Part shown: positions 1 to 20,277 of the stretch, piece by piece
Position numbering within the stretch: position 1 is the first letter of the stretch
Layout of the letters: every line of letters begins with the position of its first letter
Assembly: GCA_008933995.1 (NCBI GenBank)
Contig: WARS01000013.1
Location: forward strand, 16,743,806 to 16,807,805
DNA: 64,000 bases
Source: Datnioides undecimradiatus
Taxonomy: Eukaryota > Chordata > Actinopteri > Lobotiformes > Datnioididae
Direction: 5' to 3'
Made by a program: the position numbers and the translations under genes
The notes under the pieces: generated by a model
The model's database searches: none
Seen by the model: only the letters and a program-made list of their open reading frames with translations
What the model was told of the DNA's origin: nothing

Positions 1-1058
1 TATATGTATACATTCAGCACCAGGAGTAACTCTATCTAAGATAAAAGCCAGAAGGAATCTCTCAGGAAGACCTGCACACAGCTCTTTTATAGCTCACATA
101 ACACTGGTGGGCAGGAAGCATTTGATCAGAGGGCATAAGTAGTATTTTGCATCTCATTCCATTACGTTCTACAGTCTAAGGACACGCTCTCCTTTTATCA
201 GATGAGCACTAAAAACTGCCTCCTGAGGAAAAGCCATCAGAACCTGCCTGTAAAAACAGTTTATGTTTCCTGTCGAAACATAAATCAAGTTTCTTAAACG
301 TGATTAGTTTTTGCTAAAACATAGAATACTGTGTTTCTTTACTACATCCCAAATACATGTGCTCTGTAATGTTACTTGATTTAGATGTGATCTGAATTCA
401 AGACACCCCAAAACAAGTGTTGCAGTGGTGCAGATGAATGTATTACAGAGCTCCAGCCCTCAAAGTTCATTCATAGCCATTCAGTATAATTTTCCAGCTA
501 TTATGGGTAAGCATAATGTAATTGAAATTAATGTTTTTTCTGCTTCACTTTGGGTAAAAATGCCCTTAAAACACATACACAAACACAAGTAATCAGGGGT
601 TATGTGATTTAACATTCAATGTCACAGCCACGGATAAAACTTTCATACCCTGCTTTCATTTAAAACTGTTTCGTGTCATGCTGCATTTCATTTCACTGCG
701 GCTTCAAATTTGATTACATCAAGTCTAAGGTTCAATTACTTAGAAGGGCCACCATCTGACAGCTGTTCAGTAAGAAAAAAAAGAAGACACTCTCTACATC
801 CCCTTAAGTCACACAGGACCGTGCCTCTGAAAACCACAGATGTAAACAAAAACTGTGGAAGTGTGATCACAGGAAAAACAGACTTGAAACCAAAAAGTCA
901 ACACTTTAATCACTGTCAACACATCTTTGCAGCATCAGACTCAAGTAAGTGAGCAAAGGTTATTTAAATAGCACCAGCCAAAGTGTTTTTCTGTTCTATA
1001 GTGCAAAGTGCATATGAAGTAGTACTAGAGCTGAATTAAACCTGTCTATAATCTTGAA

Positions 1059-1097
1059 CAAAAGCAAGTTCAAACTACCTGTTTGAACTTGCTTTTG
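1059..1097. repeat. Perfect inverted repeat (hairpin)
   Basis: Two 17-nt arms (1059-1075 and 1081-1097) are exact reverse complements separated by the 5-nt loop TACCT. A partial third copy of the GTTCAAAC end follows at once. No gene, tRNA or known miRNA precursor is recognisable around it. Confidence 0.85.
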
Positions 1098-4000
1098 AAC
1101 AGGTTCAAACAAGTGTCTGCAATCTGCAGTCCAGTGGGAGTGCGTTTCAAAGTCTGGGAGTTAAGACCTGAAAAGAGGGATTACCTTTGATCGTCTTAAA
1201 GACTGGAGTGTGATACACAAAACAAGCTCTGGTCAGTTGGCCTCGGTGACCCATTATCGCTGTACAGCACTTTAGTAAGTCTGAAAAATAAGAGAAGAGA
1301 CAGACCACGCATAGATTCTTATGTACAGCAATACCAAGATGTGGGATTGCATATTTATCTGCAATTTTCAAGTGGGCAACCATTTGTGATGCATTTGCAA
1401 TCTTCATTAAAGCACTTCTTGCTTTTGTAAAACTAGCACCTGGTACAAAGCCAGATCAAGAGATGACCCGTGGAGTCAAGTAAACAGAGCCGTAACGGTC
1501 TTAGCAGGAATAAAAACAAGAATAAGTGATCGCTTTCTTCTCATTTGGAGGAATAATGAGCTCAGTGATAGTCCTCAGGTGGTCAAAACACAAGCAAATG
1601 TCTTATGATTTTACTGTGCTGCTGGTAATAAACAGGATCCTTGAGTATAGACACTGAGCCAGTGTGTGGGACGTGTGGTTGATATTAAGTAGAACGGTGA
1701 CATACGTATTCTGCTGGACTCCAACAGAGAAAGACCTCTGGCTCTCAACTCTTTGTTTAATCACCTCTCCAAGGGATACACAGCTCCAGTGAGCCAGGTT
1801 AGCTGCAGGCATGACATATCTCTCTTTCTCACACACAACCACACACACCCGCACACAGAGCAACTTCAGTAACCATACCTTCTTACCACTTATTTACACG
1901 TTTCTGCATTTTCTGCACACAGTGTGTACCTGTTGTAGTTGGTCATTGTACACATTTTATTTTTCAAATTGTGAAATAAACTACATGAGAAGGGGAAAGT
2001 GTTTTATTGTCTCATAAAATAAAATGAATGTAATATATCTGCAATGCAGAGAAAAAATTAATTCTCCATGGTGCCACAATATCTGGATTTCAAAACCGCC
2101 CCAAACAAGTAAAGGATAGTTCCTACTGATTTCCTGAGCTCAGTTTCTAAAAGTCCCGTTAAATTTAAGTGTAATAACAGAATAAGGAAGATTTATTACT
2201 TAGATATTTTTGCCAAAGAGAGTATTGCTGCTCTTTTCTGTGAATCTTTGTTTTTGGCTTCTTGTTTTGTTTCTGACCATATCAGGTCAGGTAGATGTAA
2301 CTGCTGAATGTCAATAAAAGTCATAAATGATGCATACAAAATACTGCTGTAAGTAGCTGTAAAAAAGCTAAACTGGGAAGCAACACGGATGTCATACATT
2401 AGTGGCTGTTCGGTGATGGCGCTCAGTTCAGTTCAGTTGCTGTCAGATTGCTGTGTTGGCAGATTGAACCAAATCACAGTGCAATCAACATGAATGAAGC
2501 AAAACCTGTCAGCTTGTTCAAGCGGCATGAACCTGATTCCACTGTTATACTACCATGTTATACTCCAACAAACCACGTGTGTGGTGGCGTATTAAAGCTG
2601 TTTTCTTTTGCTGGCATGATTCTTAAAGCGCCTCAACATCCACCTGTAGGCTCAGAGTCAACATTCATCATCACTCCCTGCTGTGCTGAGCCTGGTGTTT
2701 CCTTGTGGGGAGTGTTCAGCCACAAATATCAACCACGTATTCTACAGTCATACACACAACATAAGTTGACTCTTTGGGCTAGCAGAACCAAGCGGTTAAG
2801 GCGAAGTTGACATAAAGAACATTTTATTGTGTATAGACTGTATAGAAAACACCTTGACATCACCCATAAGTTTCTTAGTGATTGTGAAGCTCAGTGTATA
2901 GTGCATGTAGACATTGCCATCTTGTCAGGATAGCTGTCATTCAAAGAAGCATTGCTCTTAATTATCCATAACTTTAGGCCTGATCTGATAATCTGTGTGA
3001 AATCATAAGCGATTAATATGAGGGATTCAGAATTTCATATGCATCCAACACTAGTGCTCCATTCAGAAAACTATACAATTCATTTATGTGAGTCACTGAG
3101 CATTTATTGTTGGATAGGTGTGAGCTACCACGTCAAAAATCACCTCTCATGTTTCCATCAGATAGCTGCAAAGAGAGCCTCCAAACACCGGGACAAGACC
3201 AAAATCAAGGTCTGCTCACATTTCTTGTGTCTCTTCATTGTTTCAGTGTCAAGTGTTTTATCACTTAATGACTTACACCTGCTGAACAACTTTTATACTT
3301 GTGTTTTGAATAGCAATTATGTGTTGTATCAAAGGAGCTATTACATAATAGTGATTTTCTCATTACCGTCAAGGTAGCGTTATTGTTTTCCCCTGACACA
3401 TTTGCACATTCATACACATTCAGGCGCTGACCCTGGCGCTGAACAAGACCTGATTCTTATTCTAAGTCTGACCTTCTCCACCAGATTACTTGTCTAAGTG
3501 TTAAATTCAAGTCCTATTATGTAAAAAGGCAACAATCCTATCACTTTACCACACCTTTGAAAACACAGAGTCAGCATCCTCAGACTAAATTACAAGATCT
3601 CAACTTCTTGGTGTTCCTCGCATACGCGTCCTTGTTCTTGTTAGAAAGTGAGTGAGTTAGAGGATCTCTGCAGGTGGCGGAGCCGTTTGGGGACGATGAG
3701 CGATGGAGTGTCGTAGGCCCATCTTTAATTCAGATGTCTCATGGTTCTGTGGTGGAGAGAAAACAAGAGACTTAAGATACAAGATTGATGCTCAAGTGGG
3801 AGGCGTGCACAGCCAGTGTGAGTCACACAGCTGAGGCATCATGCAACAAAACAAGCGTTGGATTTGCAGTTCATATGTCATACCATATCTATCGACTGGC
3901 CTGTCTGGTTTTGTTGTTTTATTCATAAATCACATCAGATGTTGTCTTTCTGTGTCTTTTGTTGTACTGAATTATTGCTGAAATATCAACAGAAAATGCT

Positions 4001-7000
4001 GCTGAAATGAATATTTGACTATTTCTTTGTGAGAAGGACACTTTAGATATAGAAAAAACATGGATTTAAAAAAAACAACAACACTAAAGTAAGAGTTCCT
4101 CAAAACCTCTGTGCTTTGTGCCACTTTCAAGGGCACGTCAAGGAAACTACACTCCAACAGCTCCATTTGGAGAAGCAGAAAGCAACCAGTGCTGTGCTGG
4201 TTATTTTGTGGTTATTTGACTGAGTATAGAAAGCTTTGCCTCATGTGTCAGCGACACATGCCCTCTCTTCTAATCACCCGATGATGGAGGTTCTTTCCTC
4301 CACCACTTATACAACCAGGTACAGACACTGCCTGCATTAGCCAATCATATCGTTGGTGTCCAACTTCTCTTCTCAAGTCTCTTCTCCTGTCAGCTGTTGT
4401 TGGGCTGCGACCCTCCTGCACCTCATTCATCTCCAATTTGTCACAGTCCAAGTTTGCATTCACCAGAAATCTATTCTTCATCACATCCAGATGTTCAGTC
4501 ATCCGTCCACCACCACCACAAGTGCTGAGACTAAATTGGAGAAATCCTGTAGTTTCCACAGCTTCACTACCGTCTTTAAATATGCTGGTCTCACAATTAG
4601 ATTTAACTGCCAAGGACTATTCTTACTTTTCATATTTACCGTGCACATGTAATTAGATATTCTCCACTTATAATGAATTCCCTCTTGATTGAAATGTATG
4701 TAGAGGAAACTTATTTTTACTATGTATACTGGAAAATTGATATATTCAATATAATAATGGCTGCACCAGCTGTTTGCTGTTTGTATAAACATCCACACTG
4801 CTATAAATCCTCCAAGAAACTAACTTAATATTTGAACATACTCTTTTTATATTAATCACCACGGCTGTACTTGCATTAAGAATACACTAAGAACCTGATG
4901 AGGCAGAGTAACTTAATCTTAAATGCTGTTACTATAATCATAGAAATGGTACTGTTCCCATCTACATACAATAAAATATTTTCAAATGAAAATCTGCATT
5001 TGTCATTTTTAACATCTGATATCACAAATACAGATGTACATTTTTTACACAAGCACAGCCTTTGGAAAATGGGTGAAGAATGTGTGTGTCAATCAAGTGT
5101 CTTGATGGAGATGCAGCAGATCTGTAATAACATTTAGTATAATCATACAAGATTCAACTTAATGGTTAAGGAGAGAACATATTTCAGTCTGGCTCCAATT
5201 GTAAATGTGTTTTATTCTATTTTGTTGTTAGATATAAAGAAAAATGTCACATCCAAGTTTAAAATTGCTTCCCAGACATTCCTACTGAGGGTTAATGTAT
5301 GTGGGAGTCCGTGGTTGGTAGGTAGCAGACCAAACGACGATGAGTCATGTGGGGTTAGCAATCTTTCCAAACTTAAAAACACACTGTTTCCCATCCATAT
5401 AGAGTTATAAAGGAAAGGGTCCGGTCAAATAGCTCAAAATAACAAATACCTAAAAAAACATATTTTAAATGGTCTCCCTATAAATGAAGTTTTCCTCTAA
5501 TCCTTTCAGTTATGCTGAGCTTTAGTGGTGCATATTCAGATATTAATAGACAAGATTAGAAACCTAAAGCTCCACTATCAACCACTGGAGGCTGCAATGT
5601 CAGCTACACCCCACTATATCAAAGTGTTGGACAAAATGAACAATATGCTGACAGTTATACAAAGCCTGGCTGCTGCGTGGGAAGAAAAAAACGAATAATT
5701 GATGTTCTTGAATGAATAAATTAGTCATTTTTGCACTTGAATTACCAAATTCATGCTTTGAATTAAAAGAACATCACACTGAACAATGTTGTTTGGCATT
5801 TCAACATCTGTCTCAGAGATAACACTACATTTTAAAAGGGCAATATTCAAATCATTCTTGTACGTATCAGTGTCCAAAATCAAAGCAGCTCATTTATAAT
5901 AGCGGGACCTGGGCTTGACAGTCTTCAGCATACATTTTGCATTATATCAACATATACATGGTATTTAATGTCATATGGCCTGAACTGATGGCATTCAAAG
6001 CACTCCAAAAATCCCAAAACATCTTTCAATAAAGCATAAAAACTGTATTAAAGTAAAGTTTCAAGGAGACAGAGACAAATGTGGTGAATAACCCAGTGAT
6101 ATTAATATGTGAAGAAATAGCAGACGCAGGCCCGCCAATAACAACCTGGGTAACTGAGTGGCAACACCACCTGTAACTCAGGTTATTGACTTAACATTAA
6201 CTTGACAGCTATTTGAAAAGTGCACATTAACATTTTGCACGCACAAATAAGATAAAAAATGATCATGATCCCTGCCTGGTTCTGTTTCATTACCATTAGT
6301 AATCATACAGAAATGTGTCCTGCAAGAAAAAAGGTCAAGGAGTCAAATAAATCAGAACAGACATGTACGCGGTAAATTCAGTGGCACTGTGCTGATTTGA
6401 TTATAAGAACTACAGGCGCTTGATTTAATTGTACAGCAGTTCCCTGGCTCCCCCAGAGACATCACACCTCAGAGAATCAAAGGCAAAGGAAGCACACATA
6501 TGGTAAGAAACACAAATCAGAAGAAAAGAAAATGTTTTATCTGCTCGCTAACCTGCCTCTGTCAGATCCAGATTCAACATTTTTTCACATCCTCACACTC
6601 TTGTTTAAATTCTACTTTTCTCACTTATTGTAAATGAATTGAAGCAATAACAAAAGTAAAAGCGTACCTATTTTAAATGTGCTAGACCTCTGATGACACA
6701 ATAAACTGGTGTTTTTGGATGGATTCATTCTAGAGATGACTGCTTGATCACAATACTGTCAGGTCCCATGTGTAGTGTTAGCACAGTTTGAAATTCCCTT
6801 CCCCTTTGCTGCCTTCTTTGTACCCCCATCGTGCTGTATGACCAAAATCACCAATAATCTTCTTTAATAATATGAGAAACATTATGATAAGTAGATAAGT
6901 GGTGCTTTACAACATAATTTACAACAAAATACACCACATGGGAGGCAATTGTGCAGAGTAATTATATCTGGAGTGTTGTGTTGTTCCTCTGTGAAAGACA

Positions 7001-7211
7001 GCTGCAAGGAATGAAAACTGAAGCAACCAGCAAATCACACCTGTTGTTGCACTGTCAGAGTGGAATGGATGTGTTGTACAGTACTATATACAATGTGTTA
7101 AAAAAGATTTCTAAACCAGGAAACATCGAGATGTGTTTGTGTGTTTTTTTTGTTTACCTGATGGTTTAAAATATGGTCAGGATACAGGATCGTATTCAGA
7201 AAAAGAGAACT

Positions 7212-7266
7212 GTGTTTGTGTGTGTGCATGTGTGTGCATGTGTGTGCGTGTGTGTGTGTGTGTGTA
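7212..7266. repeat. Interrupted (TG)n microsatellite
   Basis: A TG-dinucleotide run of about 55 nt is interrupted by GCATG and GCG units and followed by TATCC. It is ordinary vertebrate simple-sequence DNA and may be polymorphic in length. Confidence 0.85.
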
Positions 7267-10200
7267 TCCTTTTCTTTTGTTTAGTTAAACCCCTCAGTCC
7301 TCAGTACACTCCCTTATCAGTTTCCATATGTTAGGATCAGCTGTGATGGACAACAATTGTTGCCCCATATTTGGCTCTTGCCATCACAATCCAACTTCCA
7401 CTGCCAAACTAATTTACTCCTGCCGCCAGCACCCTTCATAGTTGCCTTGGAAACGAAACTTGTGGTAGCTTTTCTGTTTAGTGAAAGTGAAGTAATTGAT
7501 GCATTATATGCTAATCAGAAACAACAGTGTGGGTAGGATGATGTGGATGTTCACCCAGTTGGCATACCAAGCAGATGCAGATGAGTGTAAAGCTGTCTGT
7601 TTCCTGGGCAGACCTTTGATGATGAATGCCAGGCGCAGCTCTGCTGATGGAAACGTCTGCTTCCTGCTCAGCAGACCAGCAAAGACACAGTCAATGGAAT
7701 ATTAAAATCATTATATCTGACAATGAATAAAAAAAGGCATTGGAGGCGGGAAATGGTAGTGCGATAAACAGCAGTGATTGTTCAAACGGATCCATTTCAT
7801 CTGCACCGGATATTTCTCAGATGCTGTTGTGGTCATTACTGATCTCCGCAGAGCAGGTAAAATGTTTCTATTTGCAGTGGACAATGAAATGTTCCATAGA
7901 AATAGATGACCATTTTAATTGGTTGTGAGACTCAGTAGGGTCTTAATAGAAAGAACATATGCACATACTGTAAAATCTATGACATTAAAATGCATCATTT
8001 TTATGTCACCATGTGCACAGCGGCTTAAATGGCTAAAAGATGTTCCCTTTTCTCATTGTTTCTCTTTGCTGTTACCTCTTATTGCCAAAGGGCTTTTCTG
8101 AATGACCACTGCTCTGAATGAGGAAGAATAATACAGTAATGCCTCCTGATACAGTAGCAATGATTTGGGCTCCTGACAGTTGACAGGAAGAGAGAAAAAA
8201 GGATAAAAATGGATTAAAACTGAAGTGCAGTATTGTGAATTATTTAGTGCGGGGGCCGTAGCAAAGATCTGACTACTTGCTCATTTAGGAAGATTAACAG
8301 ATGTGGCAAATCACTCTGCTGTCAATCTTTTTCAGTTCCGAGCTGAAGAACCATGAATAAATCCGGTTTCATATCTCCAATGGGAACTATTCTTTATGAG
8401 GGTCCTCTCTTCCTCTCTTCTCTGCACAGTACATCTAAAAATAAAAAAAGGATGCATTTGTTATCCAGCCTGACTGAGGGCCATTGTGTTGCGTTTTTTT
8501 TTTCTGCTGTGGCCTTATCTCACTCATTCAAATTCTGCCCCGACAGCAAGTTCTGAATCAGTCTTACTTACACACACACATTTGTTCAAGTTCTATGTGG
8601 AGCTGCGCATAATGAGAAAAATATGGCGCCGCTGGACAGGAGATAAGCATGACCTGTACAACACCAGAGATGCTAGCCGCTGATTTTGTTGAATAGACGA
8701 ATGTCCTCATCTCACAATAATGCATCTTCAAACTCAGCATCTGTATTGTTCTACACTGCCGAGACTCCTCCGTGCTGTAACTATCATGTTAAGCATTTGA
8801 CTTAGTCCCACCTCACTTGATTCTTAACAACCTGTCCTCTAACAGAGGAGCACTCAGACACAATGAAGACACTTTCACACGGACATTAATCTGCCACTGG
8901 CCGCAGCCTTGCCTCATGGCCGCAGATACACTGGCCAAGGAGAATAAGAACTTCACCACATCCTCTCCCTCTCTCTCTCTTTCGCCCATCTCTCGCTCCA
9001 TCTCCGAGCCAATGTTTGGACAGGAAGCTGTGTGCTCTGAGATGCTGTTGTCTTGTTAAATGGTACAACTGAGGAGGAAATGGATAACAGCCAACCTTGA
9101 TAATTTTACATCCTCTGCCTCACACAACAGACTGAATCACTCAGAAGGATTTGCCTCAAAGGCTACTGTCCTTTTACACTGCGTTGTTAGTTAGTACTGT
9201 CATGCCTTGCACAGCTTTATCTTTAAAGATTTACCTCAAAGCCAACTAGTCGCTGCATGAGCCTGTACTTGCAGCTGTGCTTTCGGCATGCTTACAGTGA
9301 CAACGCTAACATGTCTAGCAGATATAGAGATTACCAAGTTAGCTATATTAGTTTTGTCTGAACCAAAAATGTCAGTCTTGGGGTAGCGCAAGAACAAAAG
9401 TCATGAATTATCACTATCAGCAGGTTTTATCTTCTGGGGACCATAAACATCTGTGCAACATTTCATTTTAATTCTGTCCAGTAATTTCAGTCATGTTCAA
9501 ACTGCTGGACTAACTGATGTAGCCATCCTTAGATAGACATGTTTAATGCAGTTCACACACAACAGACTGGCAAACACACCTGTGAAAATGCTGGATGCAT
9601 GATTTCAATGGGGCATTTTGCATTAAATTGCCAAGATAAAGGAATGTTTGACAGTGCCTTACTTGACCATTAAAAGTCAAATACTCAAAGCACTCTAACG
9701 TAGTTACTTGAAGGCTCAGGTCTACCACAGTGGAAGTGGCAAGAACATTAAGAGCAAACTCAGAGAGGAGTATTATTCATTCTGCTTGATTGCCAGTTTA
9801 GGATTACTGTTATCAAATGAGAGTCTCTCTTCTGCAGATGTCATTATTGCAGAGGTGTAGGCCCATTGATTAAGGGGTGATTCAAACTCTCCTATAAGAC
9901 TTAATTTAAACTGCAATTAATCAAGCGGTGTGATCTCTTTGACACAACGTGACACAGTATGTCAAACACAGCCTGATTGGCGAAGACAGCCACAGAGTAA
10001 AAACAGCCTTTTCAAACTGCTCAACACAAGCAGCAAATTGGCTGGAAATTAAAACTAATGAGCAATTACCCCACCAATGAACTTCTATTAACGTCTGTTT
10101 TCTCAGTGCTCCCCGACTGAAACCTAATTTCTACTTATTTAATCAATCTGAATAAATATGACACTTGTTTTTAGTTGCTTAATCCTTCATTGTGTTCACT

Positions 10201-11954
10201 GTGAGCCACCGTGAGAATGTACTTTTGCACCTGATGCAAGAAAATAACTCTGAGCCCCTCCTGAAAGACTGTGAATACAGTATACACAGACAAACATATT
10301 TCTCCATAATCAAAACATGGCAACCACTATTGGTTCTGTTTATATGCACAGTCATAAATACTTTATGTGCAAGCAGCTTCTGTTATGAACATTGTCCCCA
10401 TACGTCTGCCATATTATGGATTTTTACCCTTTAGGAAAAGAAAAGCTGCACTCTGCTTGAACCGACTGCTCATTTTAGATTTAATCTGCTATTCCCCCAC
10501 CAATGTGAGTGCACATGAAAGACCCTTCAACACAGGACAGTATGGACTAAACAGGATGTGTTCACAAAGAGAAATATCTAGCAATATAATCAATTATTCA
10601 GTCACTGTCTCAGCCCCGGACAATTATGATAAGTGTATATGCATTTCTTTGATGATATAAATCAGCACTGATATCAACAAACAATTAGGTCATTTGAAGT
10701 TTATTGTTTTTTGCTTTGTTGTATTTATTTTTTTATAAAATAAATCATTGTTTAAAGGCTGTTAACATTTTGGATTACAGGTGTGTAGATTTGCAGTCAT
10801 TTTCTGTCTGACAGAGCTGAGCGAAATGTTCAGTAACCTCAGCAGATGTTACTGAGGAACCTGTGCGTAGATTCATTATAAAAAAAAAAACAACTCATCG
10901 TACCAAAATGACTGGACTTCTCACAGAAATGCATTTTCATAAATGTGAACAGATGTGAATATGAGCGAGCACGCTCAAGTGTGTGCATGCATGGGAAGTG
11001 TGCTCGCGTAAGGTGCCCCGTGCTGGAGGTTTAAAGAAAGACACTACCACCACCTGCAGCTCACAGCCTGTAATAGCATCCATTACATGAATATTAAATA
11101 TGACATTACCTCTGTTATCATCCATAGGAAACTGCAAAATGGATGGCAGCTCACTGAGCCACACAAAAAGCTTGAAGCAAGTTCTGTGTGGGAGCCGGTC
11201 TTTGTCATAGCCATGTATGAGATGATATAATGACAGAAAATCACAGTGGACACTTCTTTGTAAAGCCTCTCATTCTGCATTTCCAATTCATTTCACAATA
11301 TCATTTGCTTCCTCTTTGCTGTGGTATTAAATCGGCAGTCTGTGTAGACAGTTTTCAATACTTTTAAGCTCAAAGTGTTGGAACAGATATGAGCAGGCGT
11401 CTGAAGCATCATAACAGAATACAGTGAAGCACCATCTGCAATATTAATGGGGGAATTATGCAAATTAGACAAAAGCTTTCATCACTCACAAAACAGTGAT
11501 CTTTATGTCCCACAGAAATGAAGCTCATTGCTTAGACCTCTCCTCGCTGCTGTTTCACAAATATCTATGTTGATCATGTTGATAATGCTGGGAGCTGATA
11601 CATGTCATACGCTTGACTGAATAGCGAGTGCTCACTTATCAAGTACCCAAACACCTATTCCCGCAGAAGTAATCTGTATCATACTTCATGCTGTCAGATG
11701 GAAATAAAATCCCCACTGTCATGCTTTAATTCCAAATACAAGACTGATGGCACGCAGAAGTAAAGCTCTCAGAAAAGTGCCATCTCCTGTGCTGTGAATG
11801 GTTCAACACACACAAACACACACACAGGATATGAGTTTATACGCTGCATTTACATTAATCAACTCAAAAATAAAACTTTACTTTGTAAAGATGTCAACAG
11901 AGCTGACTGCCTGGGTTTCAGACCTCACAGATATAACTTTTATTTAAACCAATG

Positions 11955-11968
11955 CTGCCCCCTAGTGT
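11955..11968 (-). promoter_or_regulatory. CTCF-like motif
   Basis: On the minus strand this reads ACACTAGGGGGCAG, matching the published CTCF core (CCASYAGRKGGCRS) at 13 of 14 positions by eye. It lies in the gene-poor left flank, about 1.8 kb beyond the kcnk15 stop. Whether it is bound is unknown. Confidence 0.4.
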
Positions 11969-12991
11969 GGGAAATGGGAGCAAGGGAAAATTAAATGCAA
12001 GTCACTGTTGATTAACATTAGAGGCTCTTAATAATAATGTGATGTAATGCAAAACTTGAGTGGTCCTCTGGCTGACCCTCCATAGGGAGGTCAGAGCACA
12101 GGTCAGTTACAGATTACTGAAATATTAACTGGAGGAGATGTTAAAATGAGGAAATTCTAGGTTGCTGGCAGCAGTTAATTTTTTCTGATTTGAAATTAGT
12201 TACAGAGCTGCAATCCTGCAGCTTCTTTGGGCGATGCTCATCAAGGCTGATGTTTGTAATGCATGAGTAATCCCACATCCCCCCAGCTGATAGACTGACC
12301 CTAAACCACTTGTTCATCATACTGTTTTTCATGTACAACATCAAAAGTATGGTGTAAATTGGTCGATGGTTTGATTGCTAGAGTAAAAACGAGCAGGGCT
12401 GGTGTAATTGAGGTCAAGAATTTGAAAACTGCTGCTCTCGAAGCTATCTTGCCCTGAAAAGTAAAAAGTAGAATTAGAGGTAGAAAAGATGAAAGTGAGA
12501 CTGTAAAGGAAGATGGCAAGACAACTTTTACAGATCTGAGATCATATTCTGAACAACATACTCCTCTTTCTTTGCATGTGCTGTGTCAAATTACACATGA
12601 AACACATGTAAAGGGTCATTCCAATAATGTAGCATAAAGTCAGTTGAAAAGTGGCATTGTCACAGCTGCAGCAACTGATCATGAGACGTCCAAATTTAGT
12701 CCATTTTATGGGCCGAGCTCCAAAACCACCATAGCCTGCAATTCCCATGATTCCACTTCTTTATTCCAGGCTTTCTCCAGTCTCAAGTCCAAGTCCAAGA
12801 TAACCCTGATGATGCAATCACCAGGTTTGTTTTTCAGACATTAGAAAGCTCCTCCCAAACCATACAGGATGTTACACAACTGTTTTCACAGGCTGAGCAG
12901 CAATCCTTGAATAAAACTGACTTTTCAGTGGAGTGGACTGAATCATTTTTAGTGATTTTCTTATTTTCTACATCAAACAAACAAAATGTTC

Positions 12992-12997
12992 TTTATT
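12992..12997 (-). terminator. Candidate poly(A) signal for kcnk15
   Basis: TTTATT on the plus strand is AATAAA on the minus strand, about 745 nt downstream of the kcnk15 stop codon. Other weaker hexamers exist, so the actual 3' end is uncertain. Confidence 0.35.
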
Positions 12998-13740
12998 TAA
13001 ATATTTAAAAACTGTGAATAAAGGCACATTTTCCCTGCCTCGTGGTTAGTATTAAAAATCTAATTTGAAAAACAACAATGTGAGACTTAACCACAGTCTA
13101 AGAAGGCAATTAAACAGTCATTTGGAGAAGTTTCTAATTTGCCATTTCTTTTTACTGCAGCTGCTCATATTCCACTATTTGTTGACACATTCATTCATCA
13201 CAGAGGACTTGGTCTGGGAATCACAGCTTTGGCTGGTTAGGACAATCACTGCTCACTGTAGTGTACTCCAGTTTTCCATTGCACTTAGCAGTGAGGATGG
13301 ACACGTTTCCTAGGAAACCAGCAGGAGTAACACAGTGTACATCCATATTAGAAACACTGAGTAACTGAAGGTCACAAGCGACAACACTGCAGAAGGTTTG
13401 ACACCTAAAATATTAATGCAGATGACGTTAACTTTCTCAGACACACGTGCTGCACCCCTGTGGGTTGAAGTGAGTGAGTTCTGTATACCTTTTATGCAAC
13501 TTATGGTGCATTAGGACAGTAATGGAAGGAAACACAGGTTAATATATGCATCATCTACCGATTCCTTCTTCTTCTGCAGTAATAAGACATTCTACATTTT
13601 ATCTGATAGCACACAATGCTGCATTCATGACCAGGAAACCTCAGGGAAATAATCACTAGTATTCATTTCTTCTGTGGTGTGTGCGAAAAGTCAGAAACAA
13701 AGGCCACTTTGACATGAGTCAAAAGTTATCAGTCAAACAT

Positions 13741-20166
<6,426 letters not shown>

Positions 20167-20182
20167 CCTTAACCGGTTAAGG
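20167..20182. promoter_or_regulatory. Grainyhead-type palindrome upstream of ogfr
   Basis: CCTTAACCGGTTAAGG is a perfect 16-bp palindrome centred on AACCGGTT, the consensus for Grainyhead-like factors. It lies about 130 nt upstream of the ogfr start codon. A weaker AACCGGT sits near 19911. Binding is inferred from motif identity only. Confidence 0.45.
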
Positions 20183-20277
20183 GTTGTTGCTGTTCCTGTT
20201 GCAACACGATTCTCGCCGGTGCATTTCTGGGAGTTGGTTTAGTTTCTGTTTTCTGTAAAGACAGTAACGAGACAAAA

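Larger units (their letters stand above)
1..12991. other. Gene-poor region left of kcnk15
   Basis: No open frame here resembles a protein family I know. All are short, isolated and lack a matching chain of splice signals. The stretch is AT-rich with scattered microsatellites, one strong hairpin near position 1059 and a CTCF-like motif near 11955. It could be intergenic, or lie inside a long intron of a gene whose exons are outside the window. Two splice-flanked short open segments (3162-3209 plus; 11110-11131 minus) are the only hints of exons and are treated as candidates only. Confidence 0.6.

Noticed and set aside
4248-4613. 121-codon minus-strand frame in the left desert
   Set aside because: No recognisable family, no fitting splice sites and no compositional signal; length is within chance for this much DNA.
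11110-11131. 22-nt minus-strand segment flanked by TTTTGCAG and GTAATG
   Set aside because: Good splice signals, but too short and isolated to support; no matching exons nearby.
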